A DNA stretch of 32,599 bases, taken from positions 1 to 32,599 of the IMG/VR virus record IMGVR_UViG_3300031772_000166; one strand, written 5' to 3'. The stretch comes from a virus. The notes under the pieces are model-generated. The model saw nothing but the letters and a program-made list of their open reading frames with translations. It was not told the origin of the DNA and did not search any database. Below are positions 1 to 8,774 of the stretch, piece by piece (the stretch's first letter is position 1; each line of letters starts with the position of its first letter). A program made the translations under genes and the position numbers.

Positions 1-484
1 TATTATAAGAAGGTATAACAACTCTATTTTTATAATCCCCCTGTTCACAATAACCGATATTATATCTTATGATATCTTCCTTTGTTATATTTCTATCTCT
101 TAGGTAGGATATTGCATTAACATATTCAAATGTTTTTATACCTGGTTTAGACAACGAAATAAATTCGTTGGGCAAAGAAAGAACGATGTCGTTCGATTCG
201 AAATTTTTATAGACTTTATTTCCTGCGTATTTCGCCAACTCCGCGTAAACATTTTTATCAGCTCGAAGTTTCCATAATAAGGTATTGAATGTCTTTCCTG
301 ATACACCACAAATCCAACAATGATACGAACCTAAATCCGGTCCACCCACCGCTATTTCTAATTTTTTCTTGTGATGAGAACAGAATGGGCATTTATAAAT
401 TGCCTGAGTCATTCCTTTTCGTATCCACGACTGTCCCAATAATCGATTGAATATTTCTATAATTTTGGAACTTTGATACTCCAT
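1..484 (-). CDS. DNA primase, zinc-finger and pre-TOPRIM part (3' end outside window)
   Basis: The N-terminal 161 residues of a phage DNA primase; the gene runs off the left edge. The ATG is at 484-482 and the frame stays open to base 1. A zinc-binding module is visible at residues 32-59: CPFC, a His pair, then HCWIC, as in CHC2-type primases (DnaG, T7 gp4, T4 gp61 relatives). Residues about 122-160 read YLRDRNITKEDI then GYC and NRVVIPSY, the usual segment just before the TOPRIM catalytic core, which is cut off here. Such proteins lay RNA primers for lagging-strand synthesis and may be fused to a helicase, which cannot be judged from this piece. It follows the small Cys-rich gene after a 46-base gap. 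The family call is firm; the subfamily is inference. Confidence 0.85.
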   Translation of the reverse strand, partial: MEYQSSKIIEIFNRLLGQSWIRKGMTQAIYKCPFCSHHKKKLEIAVGGPDLGSYHCWICGVSGKTFNTLLWKLRADKNVYAELAKYAGNKVYKNFESNDIVLSLPNEFISLSKPGIKTFEYVNAISYLRDRNITKEDIIRYNIGYCEQGDYKNRVVIPSYN

Positions 485-530
485 CTTTTACGGTACAAAA
501 TAAGAAGCGGACCGTCAACTTAAAATAACT

Positions 531-776
531 TTATCTATTTTGATAACGCATGTCTTTTAACATGCATTCATCACAAATTTTTTCTTCTCCGGACAATGCA
601 AATTGTTTCCAATAAGGACCTGTTACATCATAGAATCCGGAAGTCACTTGAATTGTATTATCTTTTTTTGATCTCCAAACACATGCATGAACCTTGATGC
701 CACATCTGTCACAGATTATTGTTGTAGGTTCGCTCTCGTGCAATGCGTTAGCACCTATATAATAGATATCATTCAT
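531..776 (-). CDS. Small Cys-rich (zinc-ribbon-like) hypothetical protein, 81 aa
   Basis: Unrecognised 81-residue protein. It carries two CxxC pairs, ICDRCG near residue 22 and ICDEC near residue 68. This spacing fits a small zinc ribbon, with the aromatic stretch GFYDVTGPYWKQF between the pairs. Its ATG overlaps the 3' end of the RuvC-like gene by 8 bases, so the two are probably translationally coupled. It sits between a resolvase and a primase, which suggests a nucleic-acid role, but no function can be read from the sequence. Confidence 0.7.
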   Translation of the reverse strand: MNDIYYIGANALHESEPTTIICDRCGIKVHACVWRSKKDNTIQVTSGFYDVTGPYWKQFALSGEEKICDECMLKDMRYQNR

Positions 777-1272
777 ATAATGACATTACGATAGCATCGT
801 ATGTGTCTCCGTTTCTTTTATCCCAATTACCTATTTTATTGATCTTTTCAAATTGTTTTATGTTTGATACGATTTTTGGAAGGAATTCTTTCACGTAATC
901 TTTTCCGTTCATCCCCTTGATTCTGGCTTTACCTAATACTTTTTTTCTCGCTGTGGATACGTTGAGTAAATTTACGGCCTTGTTCCATTTTTCTGAAATG
1001 ATGTATTCAAACACAGCGTTGAATCTAGTCAATTTGATGATAACTTGTTGAGAAGTAAATCCACCCGCAAATCCTGACAACGCAGATTCAAGATTAATAG
1101 AATTCACTTTTTGTAGTAGTGGATTTTTTTCTAAAACATCAATGACAAAGAATGATTTATCTTTGATTGTTTCTAATTTGGAGATATCTATGTAACCAGC
1201 GTCGAGAATTTTACCATTCTCGGAAAAAGACCAACCTACAACTGAAGTACTGGCGTCTAAACCTAAAATCAT
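769..1272 (-). CDS. RuvC-like Holliday junction resolvase (RNase H fold)
   Basis: 167 residues with the RuvC/RNase H-fold signature. The first strand is ILGLDASTSVVGW, with the catalytic Asp at D6. A Glu follows in SINLESALSGFAGG (E62), and the C-terminal GDTYDAIVMSLYE supplies acidic residues D156 and D159. Length matches RuvC-type resolvases (about 150-190 aa). Enzymes of this kind cut four-way junctions and branched DNA, and in phages they resolve recombination and replication intermediates before packaging; that role is family knowledge. The ATG at 1272 is 18 bases after the preceding gene, with only a weak GAAG-type Shine-Dalgarno. T4 itself uses an unrelated nuclease (endonuclease VII, gp49) for this job. 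Confidence 0.85.
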   Translation of the reverse strand: MILGLDASTSVVGWSFSENGKILDAGYIDISKLETIKDKSFFVIDVLEKNPLLQKVNSINLESALSGFAGGFTSQQVIIKLTRFNAVFEYIISEKWNKAVNLLNVSTARKKVLGKARIKGMNGKDYVKEFLPKIVSNIKQFEKINKIGNWDKRNGDTYDAIVMSLYE

Positions 1273-1290
1273 AACTTTTTACTTCAAAAA

Positions 1291-1518
1291 TTAACCTTTA
1301 TATTTCTTGTTACTGAATCCACTAAGATATATAGAGTCTCTTTTTGGTAAATGAGTATTTTGTCCGCCTTTGGTGAATCCGTCAGCGAATTCATTCGAGA
1401 AATCATCCACCAAAGCATTAGGAATTTGTTTGGCGTTATACGCTCCACCAGCACGTTGATTCTTATACCTTGATTCTAAGGTAGTTGTTAATGATTCTCT
1501 GTTTGTTGATGTTGGCAT
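1291..1518 (-). CDS. Hypothetical protein, 75 aa
   Basis: Unrecognised small basic protein, rich in Asn, Gly, Ser and Lys, with no Cys, membrane segment or clear domain. A good Shine-Dalgarno (AGAGG on the minus strand at 1530-1526) lies 7 bases before the ATG at 1518, which supports this start. It lies between the propeller structural gene and the resolvase. The low-complexity ends (GFSNKKYKG at the C terminus) suggest a flexible protein. Confidence 0.65.
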   Translation of the reverse strand: MPTSTNRESLTTTLESRYKNQRAGGAYNAKQIPNALVDDFSNEFADGFTKGGQNTHLPKRDSIYLSGFSNKKYKG

Positions 1519-1545
1519 ATATTATCCTCTTAATTATAAATATGA

Positions 1546-4272
1546 TTAGAAATCTATTTTCACGATAAAATTGATAGGAAAGTCTGGAATAAGTTTTATT
1601 GGAGAACCAAGTTTAGCAATTGCTACCAGATCCGTATTGTTATACAATCCGATGGTTGTTACAAATGGAGTCAAATATGACCCTGTTGGGTCGGCTTTAG
1701 ATAACGATTTATAATCTAAAAAGTCGCTGTTTATTTGTTTAGGGTCGTTGACCAGAGTTCTTTCGTCTATAAAATCCAAGATTTCATTCAAGAATCGTTT
1801 TTCTGAATTGGGTGTGATATATGTTTCGTAATTCTTTTGTGTAAGACGGGTAGAAAAATACTTCCACATAATATTCATGTCATTCGTATCAATTTTATTA
1901 TCTTGATTAAAGTCCAAATCATCAAAGTAGTTGTCATTAATCATCGAAAAACTTTGAGAGAATAAGAAGTCGGTTCCTTTGTAACTCGACGAATAAAAGT
2001 TGTATAGACTTTCTTCGTCATTGATAACATCACCGGTATCTGGATCCACCAACAACGAAGAAGACCAATTAGTATCTGTGGAATCAGAAAATTCCGTAGT
2101 CTTATAACGCATGTATCTCAACAAAACATCCGCGTCTTGAAAATCAAATACTCCATTTTTATTAATATCAAATGAGGATGTAATGAATTCGAATGATGTA
2201 GGATTGGTGCTAACATTGAATTCTCCTGGATCGACCGGACATACAACTTGTTTTTCATACAAAGTTTGTTTGGATTTGAAATTGATGGTGTATTCATATA
2301 CTTCACCAGGAACTGTGCTCAACAACAATCCATCGAAAGCTGAACCAGAAGTCATTATTACAATTTTTCCGTTCCTATAAAATACATTACCAACGTAGAA
2401 TTTTTCCTTTAAGTTTTGAAGATTGTAGATATAACTCTTACCACAAAAATCTCCCAAATCGCTTACACTTCCCGTAAAACTACCAGAATTGCTGCTCATG
2501 TCAACGGTTCTATCTGAACCTGATATAGGCATTGGGGCCCCACATGCTATGAAACTTTCACAAATACCAACGTCATATCCAAAGCTTCTAAATGGATTCA
2601 AAAATCGTTTTTTGACTTGATAAACATTTTTTAAATCCCAATCTATAGATGACGTATTCTTTCGAAACAACAAAAATTGTCCATTGATTTCACTTTCATT
2701 GTCATCTCCACAAAAATGTTGTTGATATAACGATCCTCGTAAATAACAAAGAGACATACCATTTAGATTGGCTTTGGGACATCCTGCTACAGCATAATTT
2801 CCCCAAATATCCACCGACCATCCTAATTTATTGTCTTTGATAGTGTCTGTATTCCCATAAGATTTCTCTACCAAATAGTATCCTTTGTTTCTATCTACAC
2901 AACGTTCAAAAATATACACCGAACCTTGTCGGTAAGCCGACGAACCGGAATACTCAAAAATAATTCTGTCTGTTGGGGCACCAACCGCTGCAGTGTTTCC
3001 CCAAATACTGACAGAATAACCGAACAAATCCGTTCGTGAACTCGTATATGAAGATGAAATTTGTGGATAAACAGAGTCAAAAGACAATTGATACAAAGAC
3101 AGGTCCGGAGATAGTATTGACTGTAGTTGCCATCCGGAAGCCGTTGTATATTCATAGACATAGGCAAGAGAGGCACTAGGCTTGAATGTTCCTATTATCA
3201 TACTTCCAGTAAAAGAACCGGTAGCTTTGTTTAACTCAATTGAGTGTCCGAAGTAATCCCTAGACCCTATTCCTGATATAGAACTTCCGCTGATGACTTG
3301 ATATAATGACCAAGAGGCATCATTTCCAAATGGTCCGCCGGTTTTCTTATACATGTAAACGGCACCGACTTGGTTGAGTTCATAAATGGAACTGACGGCT
3401 AACCATTCATCATTTAATGCGACCGAATAACCAAAAGAACCTGTAATGGATGGATTTGGATTATTGATTGTTATCAGATATGGATTGGTAGATATAACTC
3501 CCGATACACGAATATTTGGTGTAACTAAACTACTGGTATTTAGTGATGCAGTTACAATGTAGCCGATTGTTGTACTGTCTGAAGATATGATAAACGTTAT
3601 CAATCCTCCATCACTGGTAACGGGAAGCGTCTGTAATTTTTGATATGGATTAGAAGAAGTAACAAATCTTCCTTCTAATACCGCATATCCATATCCTTGT
3701 GAACCAGGAATAAATGCGGTGATATTGGCTACAGTTGTACTAGAAGTAGTTACTGATACAATATAAGGGGATTCATGTGCAATATATGGATCCAAATTTA
3801 ACTTGGCTAAATCGAATAATGATACTTCACCGGAACCACTGAATACAAATGACGCAGTACCGATTCTAATTTCACTTCTAAAGAATCTATTACCAGCAAT
3901 CAATAGATTCCTATTCAAATCTATAGCATGACCATAATCATCTTCCGAAGCAGTAAAATATGCTCCTGGGTCAACGACAATATCAAAATCAGAAGTTATA
4001 GGAACTGTTCCGGTTAATTCAGTATGAAGAATTTGATCCACTTCAGATGTCAACCAAACGAATTCATTGGAAGATACCGGTCTAAAAATACGAGTTTTAA
4101 AATCGTGGCTGTCTCTATTAAGATTATATCTGAATACTTCTAAAGAACCAGTTTGAGAAAGACTTGCAGAAACCGATGACCACCGAATTGTGGCTGGGTC
4201 GCCAACCACAACCCATCGGTCATAACATGTTACAGTTGATCCGTAACCTTCATTATGTATATTTGATATCAT
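1546..4272 (-). CDS. Tail/baseplate structural protein: seven-repeat FG-GAP-like propeller plus dockerin-type Ca loops
   Basis: A 908-residue structural protein, probably a peripheral fiber or receptor-binding protein. Seven repeats of the form (F/Y/L)G-x-(S/A)-(V/I) followed by a hydrophobic strand begin near residues 10, 113, 280, 341, 418, 483 and 564. Examples are FGYSVSIWGNTAAVGAP and LGWSVDIWGNYAVAGCP. This is the FG-GAP pattern, and seven repeats match a seven-bladed propeller. Residues 702-713 and 787-798 are two textbook calcium loops (D-x-N-x-N-G-x-x-D-x-x-D and D-x-N-x-D-N-x-x-D-x-x-D), each followed by a helix, as in type I dockerins. The C-terminal 45 residues, with TTIGLYN and FIVKIDF, match the end of the protein at 6732-7892. 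The gene follows its upstream neighbour after 6 bases. Domain calls are by eye; host binding is inference. Confidence 0.75.
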   Translation of the reverse strand: MISNIHNEGYGSTVTCYDRWVVVGDPATIRWSSVSASLSQTGSLEVFRYNLNRDSHDFKTRIFRPVSSNEFVWLTSEVDQILHTELTGTVPITSDFDIVVDPGAYFTASEDDYGHAIDLNRNLLIAGNRFFRSEIRIGTASFVFSGSGEVSLFDLAKLNLDPYIAHESPYIVSVTTSSTTVANITAFIPGSQGYGYAVLEGRFVTSSNPYQKLQTLPVTSDGGLITFIISSDSTTIGYIVTASLNTSSLVTPNIRVSGVISTNPYLITINNPNPSITGSFGYSVALNDEWLAVSSIYELNQVGAVYMYKKTGGPFGNDASWSLYQVISGSSISGIGSRDYFGHSIELNKATGSFTGSMIIGTFKPSASLAYVYEYTTASGWQLQSILSPDLSLYQLSFDSVYPQISSSYTSSRTDLFGYSVSIWGNTAAVGAPTDRIIFEYSGSSAYRQGSVYIFERCVDRNKGYYLVEKSYGNTDTIKDNKLGWSVDIWGNYAVAGCPKANLNGMSLCYLRGSLYQQHFCGDDNESEINGQFLLFRKNTSSIDWDLKNVYQVKKRFLNPFRSFGYDVGICESFIACGAPMPISGSDRTVDMSSNSGSFTGSVSDLGDFCGKSYIYNLQNLKEKFYVGNVFYRNGKIVIMTSGSAFDGLLLSTVPGEVYEYTINFKSKQTLYEKQVVCPVDPGEFNVSTNPTSFEFITSSFDINKNGVFDFQDADVLLRYMRYKTTEFSDSTDTNWSSSLLVDPDTGDVINDEESLYNFYSSSYKGTDFLFSQSFSMINDNYFDDLDFNQDNKIDTNDMNIMWKYFSTRLTQKNYETYITPNSEKRFLNEILDFIDERTLVNDPKQINSDFLDYKSLSKADPTGSYLTPFVTTIGLYNNTDLVAIAKLGSPIKLIPDFPINFIVKIDF
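1879..1914 (-). other. Second dockerin/EF-hand type calcium loop in the propeller protein
   Basis: These bases encode the loop DFNQDNKIDTND, with ligands at loop positions 1, 3, 5, 9 and 12 and Asn replacing Gly at position 6. The helix MNIMWKYF follows. It lies about 62 residues after the first repeat, a longer linker than in typical dockerins. Confidence 0.75.
2134..2169 (-). other. First dockerin/EF-hand type calcium loop in the propeller protein
   Basis: These bases encode the 12-residue loop DINKNGVFDFQD. Acidic or amide ligands sit at loop positions 1, 3, 5, 9 and 12, and Gly is at position 6. The helix that follows (ADVLLRYMRY) fits the F helix of a dockerin repeat. Calcium binding is predicted from the loop pattern. 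Confidence 0.75.
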
Positions 4273-4278
4273 TAGTTG

Positions 4279-6630
4279 TTAAGTAGTTCCGGGTAATCCC
4301 CATTTGGTTCTAAAATAATATTCGTATAATTTAAATATTTGTTCTCTACTCAATGATTGTGTGTACCAACACAATTCGGTAATATCACCCACAAAAGGAA
4401 CGCCATCCGCAGAAAATCCGGCTGCATTCCAAGTTAATGCTCCGGTACTACCCCCACCACCAGATTCATCAAATGTACCATTTTGCCAGAAATTTATAGA
4501 AGTTCCGTCGGCGGTTCTTTGCCACACATTCATCTGTAATGTTTGATATGGATGAGTAAATCCAATAGAAACCGCTTCGGCAGATCCTGGGAAGAAATTC
4601 AATACGTTGGCGCCTCCACGACCCACTCTAAATTGCATACTATTTACCGTATGGCCGACCACCGAACTATTTGCTGCGGTTGGTTTACATATCGCAATTA
4701 ATGTAAATTGTCCGTTCACCGGTCGAGTGAATTCGAATGTGGTAAAATATCGCGTAGTTGTAAATCTCATTGCCGGCTTGCCTTGATACGCTCCGGTGAT
4801 ATATGTGGGTCTGTTTGCTTCCACAGACTGAGTCCATACTCTATTATAACCACTTCTATCAATCGTTCCACTTATGGTCTGAGAACCTGAAAGACCTGTA
4901 ATTTGTGTAGCATCCCACCAACCCTGAATTCCAGGAATACTTGATGGACTATAGGATGCGGTATCTACAATAAATGTTTTTCCATATTTACTTGCTAAAT
5001 ATTGATTATTTTGCAATCTTTCTGCTGCAGTTAATGAACGGGTATAGATCATCAATTCTGCTATATCTCCGGGCCATCGTAATGCAGATAATGAATCTCC
5101 AATACTATGACTACCAGGATTTCCAATTCCTACAGAGTTTATATCTCTGCTGTATATAAGTTCTCCGTCATAATAAAGAGCTTTGTGTGCATTTTCTGAT
5201 ACACTGTTTATGACTCTAAATGTTCCGGACATGTATGTTGGCTTTCTAATATTGTTATGCACGGCTGGATTATTAGAAGTTCCGAATGTATCATATAAAC
5301 TAGCTCCTCCGGTTGGATTGACTAATACGTTCTCAATATAAGGATAGGCCATATCTCCACCTGTATTAAACGTAAGCGGCCCGTTAAAAGTAGCACCTGG
5401 CCTTGGATCTGTGGAAGATCTCAATACAATAAACATTTCCGACGAAGAAAATGACATTGTAGTTGAACCTTGAATAAATTTTTGTACCGAGAAACTTCCG
5501 GAACCAAATTTGACGGCTGGCTTTCCACCGAGTTGATTTGTTTTATAAATAGGTCGAGTTGTTGTTACAGTTGAAGACCCTGTGATGGCCCAATTAAATG
5601 AACTCTTATCTCTCCAACTACTTAAAAAGTCTCCATCGGAAGAACCGGTAATATCATTTGCATCAGCCCACAATAACAAGGCGGCTTGAGCAGCGATTTG
5701 AATGTCGGCAAATGTTATACTGGATGTATTACTGTATCCCGAAGATCCAAAGTTATTAAATGAATAAACCCTATAGTAATAAGTGTTATTATTAGACACA
5801 TCCGTATCTACAGACCCCGTGGTGACTCTATCTCCGGAAACCAATCTTAATAATGAATAAGTTGAACCAGAATCCAAAGATTTTTCTATTCCATATCCCA
5901 GTATTAGTGAGGAAGCAGATGGATTTAACCAATTTAATACAGCAGAACCAGAGGAAGCACTCAAACTTACAGGCAATTCAGGAACAGAAAAATTGAAATA
6001 AGCGGCACAGTTATCTATGCTGCCCGTAGCAAATTCATTTTCGAACCCTCCAACTTCTTGAAATTTAGAAAAAATATCATGACTAGCATAGAGATTGTTA
6101 TTTCCGTCATCAGAAATACTGAATTTATTATCCAGAGAATTATCAATGATTTCTACGGTATTTTCTATAATTTTTTCTCCGAAGACACGAGTAGGAGCAG
6201 CGAATATTCTCATTGTATCCGCAAGAGATTTTACCGTCTTAGATTTTGGAAAATCGATATTTTCTAATCCCCATATTTGTGTAGGATTTCTATAATCGTT
6301 ATAGAAGGTGGTTTGTATTTGAGCGTAAACTACTCTTTGAAATGTTCCATCAGCGTTTTGAGGCTCGTTGTCTGGATAAAAAATGCCCGAACCCTTTTTT
6401 CCTTCTCGAAATGTTAATTTATCGTCGTCTTGTTGTTCCAACGCAATTAAACATTCGGTATTAAGCACAGGATTACCGCTGCCATCACCATAATCAACGA
6501 AATCAACATCTACACCTTCATCATCTTCAGTCAATATAAGACTGTCATTATCAATATTAGATAATTTCCAGTCTTTCACCGCAACGAAAGGCGCTGTGTA
6601 TATGTTATGTTTTTTTAATGACTTAAGCAT
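4279..6630 (-). CDS. Tail/baseplate structural protein with FnIII and two LamG-like domains
   Basis: A 783-residue virion protein from the ATG at 6630. An in-frame TTG at 6639 would add MYS but is a poorer start. Residues about 1-205 form an N-terminal part that I do not recognise, presumably the attachment to the baseplate. About 216-308 is a fibronectin type III domain (SGSAVLNWLNPS, then NTYYYRVYSFNNFGSSGYSN). Two concanavalin/LamG-like jelly-roll domains follow at about 315-545 and 560-780. The first has LLLWADANDITG and KTNQLGGKPAVKF, the second GWWDATQITG and YQGKPAMRF. Such folds usually bind sugars or proteins, so a receptor-binding or decoration role is inferred. A paralog of the LamG-like domain lies at 28871-29620. 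The upstream spacer of about 100 bases (6631-6731) holds no gene. Confidence 0.75.
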   Translation of the reverse strand: MLKSLKKHNIYTAPFVAVKDWKLSNIDNDSLILTEDDEGVDVDFVDYGDGSGNPVLNTECLIALEQQDDDKLTFREGKKGSGIFYPDNEPQNADGTFQRVVYAQIQTTFYNDYRNPTQIWGLENIDFPKSKTVKSLADTMRIFAAPTRVFGEKIIENTVEIIDNSLDNKFSISDDGNNNLYASHDIFSKFQEVGGFENEFATGSIDNCAAYFNFSVPELPVSLSASSGSAVLNWLNPSASSLILGYGIEKSLDSGSTYSLLRLVSGDRVTTGSVDTDVSNNNTYYYRVYSFNNFGSSGYSNTSSITFADIQIAAQAALLLWADANDITGSSDGDFLSSWRDKSSFNWAITGSSTVTTTRPIYKTNQLGGKPAVKFGSGSFSVQKFIQGSTTMSFSSSEMFIVLRSSTDPRPGATFNGPLTFNTGGDMAYPYIENVLVNPTGGASLYDTFGTSNNPAVHNNIRKPTYMSGTFRVINSVSENAHKALYYDGELIYSRDINSVGIGNPGSHSIGDSLSALRWPGDIAELMIYTRSLTAAERLQNNQYLASKYGKTFIVDTASYSPSSIPGIQGWWDATQITGLSGSQTISGTIDRSGYNRVWTQSVEANRPTYITGAYQGKPAMRFTTTRYFTTFEFTRPVNGQFTLIAICKPTAANSSVVGHTVNSMQFRVGRGGANVLNFFPGSAEAVSIGFTHPYQTLQMNVWQRTADGTSINFWQNGTFDESGGGGSTGALTWNAAGFSADGVPFVGDITELCWYTQSLSREQIFKLYEYYFRTKWGLPGTT

Positions 6631-6731
6631 ACTATACAATAACTATCATCGAAAGAACGTCTTCGGAACAATATATGCGTCTTTTTGATATCCGATTCAC
6701 GACATCCAATGATTTTTATAACTTTTATTAT

Positions 6732-7892
6732 TTAGAAATCCAGCCGAATCTTTATTAGAAGTTCGTTAGAGAAATCTTTTAATGCCGGGCGGCTTAATTT
6801 GCCCACAGCAACCAATTCGTTGTTTTGATTATAAAGACCAACGCTTGTAATATACGTTCTTGGGTCTGATATAAAATCTTCATTACGAATCGTTCCTTTA
6901 GCATGAATATTATCTTCAGTTCCGTCATACACGTAAGTAGGATTATTTGAATAATTGAAATCCCTGTTTTTTACACGAACGAAATAATGTCTTGAAGGAA
7001 CATATTCCGTTTTACGAACCTTCATCAATTTTGATGTGTTATTGATAGCCCAGAAGAAAGCTTCGTGATTGGCTGTAGTTTGAATGGTTTGATTGGCAAC
7101 TTGAATCGAAGCAATGCTTCCGGTATTATAATTGGCAAAACAGGTTGTTACTCCACCATTAGAACCGCTGATGTTTGATAATCCAACCAACGCATTCAGC
7201 TTATTGGCATTAAACACGACTACACCATCTGACGGATAGAACAGTCCTAATCCTTGATATGAAGGTGAAGTATTTGTAGAATCATCAATTGAACCAGTGA
7301 TTAAATTATACACCGAGGATTGTTGTGTTAAGAAAGGAGAGTCATCACGGAAGGTGAATACACCATTGGAACCAGTAATGGATATTTCGAGAATTCCCTC
7401 ATCGGTTTTATCCTTCATTTTATATGAAGAAAAGGAAATAACGAAAATATCGTCTGCATTTACTGTTTCGCCAGAACTTCCTGTTTTGAAACTGAATTGA
7501 CCATCGATGTCTGCAGTCCCCAATAAAAGATTTTTGTATTGTGTATAAATGGTTTTAGTAGGGAATACTCTAATACTTCCTGTATCTAAGTTGAAAGATC
7601 CACTTCCCAATTGTCCATAAAAATGTCCATAAGATACCGAGAAATAAGGGTCGTTATTTGCTTTATATGTGGTATCAGGAAAAACATCAACATAAAACAT
7701 TGTTCTACGAACGTCATAAATAGACGAACCGTAAGATGGTGAAGGAGTCACCGATGATTGAGTCAACGAAAAATAGTTATCGACGAGACTACTGGCACTC
7801 CAATTAGTTAATCCACTTGGCCAAAAACCGCTGGCTACTTTATTGGTTTTACCAGCAACAATGTCTGTCGGTTCAAACTTCTTAAATATCAT
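6732..7892 (-). CDS. Structural protein sharing a C-terminal GLYN-type module with the propeller protein
   Basis: 386 residues, probably a baseplate or tail component. No named domain is recognised in the first 300 residues, which are rich in Ser, Thr, Gly and aromatic residues like the neighbouring fiber proteins. The C terminus reads YITSVGLYNQNNELVAVGKL and ends FSNELLIKIRLDF. It is clearly homologous to the last 45 residues of the 908-residue protein at 1546-4272, so the two may dock through the same partner. The ATG at 7892 follows the previous gene after an 11-base AT-only gap. Confidence 0.65.
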   Translation of the reverse strand: MIFKKFEPTDIVAGKTNKVASGFWPSGLTNWSASSLVDNYFSLTQSSVTPSPSYGSSIYDVRRTMFYVDVFPDTTYKANNDPYFSVSYGHFYGQLGSGSFNLDTGSIRVFPTKTIYTQYKNLLLGTADIDGQFSFKTGSSGETVNADDIFVISFSSYKMKDKTDEGILEISITGSNGVFTFRDDSPFLTQQSSVYNLITGSIDDSTNTSPSYQGLGLFYPSDGVVVFNANKLNALVGLSNISGSNGGVTTCFANYNTGSIASIQVANQTIQTTANHEAFFWAINNTSKLMKVRKTEYVPSRHYFVRVKNRDFNYSNNPTYVYDGTEDNIHAKGTIRNEDFISDPRTYITSVGLYNQNNELVAVGKLSRPALKDFSNELLIKIRLDF

Positions 7893-7903
7893 AAATTATT
7901 ATA

Positions 7904-8548
7904 TTATGCCGTATTTGTAGGGACAGTAACGGTAACTTCGATACTTATACTGCCTCCGCTTTCATTACCTATTATAGTAAGAGTCGTGCTTGTGGTTTTT
8001 CCTAAACTACTATTTGGTAAAAATCTGAATTTCTTTCCAACAACAACTTGAGCACTCGTAGTGTTGATATCACCAGCAAAAGTAGGAATCGTGCTAGACA
8101 CCGAATTGATAGAGTTGGATTCTTCAACAACCAATACACCAACGTTTTTGTTTCCTAATATAGCAGTATATCCCAAATTGAGATTGTATGCGGGATTTGT
8201 GGATGGAGAAATAATGATGTCTCCAGTAAAATCTCTTTGAACAGAAATCTTATCTTGAGCTATGGAGATAACAGGAATAGACGTGACACCTTGATTTAAA
8301 GTGACCAATTTATACTTCATTACTTGTGTTTCATCCGACACAGGCTCAAAAACCGGAGTATTACGAATAGCAATGTCGTAGAAGGCGCTTCCATTAGGAT
8401 GATTTGGTTGATAGAGTGTATAATCTACTTCATCATCGGCCAAGGCGAACGATGTAATAGTGACGGTTCCATCCTGTGCTAACAATTCTCTCCCCTTTTT
8501 GGTCAGAAGAGCATCAACGGTGATTGTTTGGTTATCCAAATATGCCAT
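7904..8548 (-). CDS. Conserved phage structural protein, 214 aa
   Basis: The N terminus, LDNQTITVDALLTKKGRELL followed by TSFALADDEVDYTLY and a YQPNHPNGSAFYD segment, resembles a protein family I remember from the baseplate/fiber regions of large myoviruses. The family name is not certain. The C-terminal half (TTSTTLTIIGNESGGSISIE) looks like an Ig-like beta domain. A GGAG sequence lies 13 bases before the ATG at 8548. It is the first gene after the 226-base spacer that ends the baseplate operon proper. Function is inferred from position only. Confidence 0.65.
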   Translation of the reverse strand: MAYLDNQTITVDALLTKKGRELLAQDGTVTITSFALADDEVDYTLYQPNHPNGSAFYDIAIRNTPVFEPVSDETQVMKYKLVTLNQGVTSIPVISIAQDKISVQRDFTGDIIISPSTNPAYNLNLGYTAILGNKNVGVLVVEESNSINSVSSTIPTFAGDINTTSAQVVVGKKFRFLPNSSLGKTTSTTLTIIGNESGGSISIEVTVTVPTNTA

Positions 8549-8774
8549 ATAATTATTTTGTCTCCATCTTTTTTAAAATTTTACACACAGACCGTAGTTA
8601 TTCTTTAATTCGTGTTACCAGATAAATATAAACATTTTATAATTTCACATTCATTCTTTGAAACTTTATTCTTTTTATATCATCTCTCGAATTTAGCTTT
8701 TCTAACTCTTATACGTATCTTTTGGAGTTTGGTTTCATTAAATTTTTTGGGAATATACGACTTTCCCATACATT
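8549..8774. other. Intergenic spacer of 226 bases
   Basis: This is the longest non-coding stretch in the window. It is very AT-rich. On the minus strand it holds a TATTTATC motif (8621-8628) and a purine-rich GGAGAC leader before the next gene. A 29-codon Lys/Arg-rich frame (8680-8769, minus, MGKSYIPKKFNETKLQKIR and 10 more residues) is present, but it has no recognisable ribosome-binding site. I see no tRNA, strong terminator hairpin or repeat. Confidence 0.5.

Noticed and set aside
2895-3176. 93-codon minus-strand frame inside the propeller gene
   Set aside because: Same strand but out of frame within a gene with clear repeats across this stretch.
6631-6639. TTG start for the FnIII/LamG protein
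   Set aside because: Adds only three residues, and an ATG lies just downstream at 6630.
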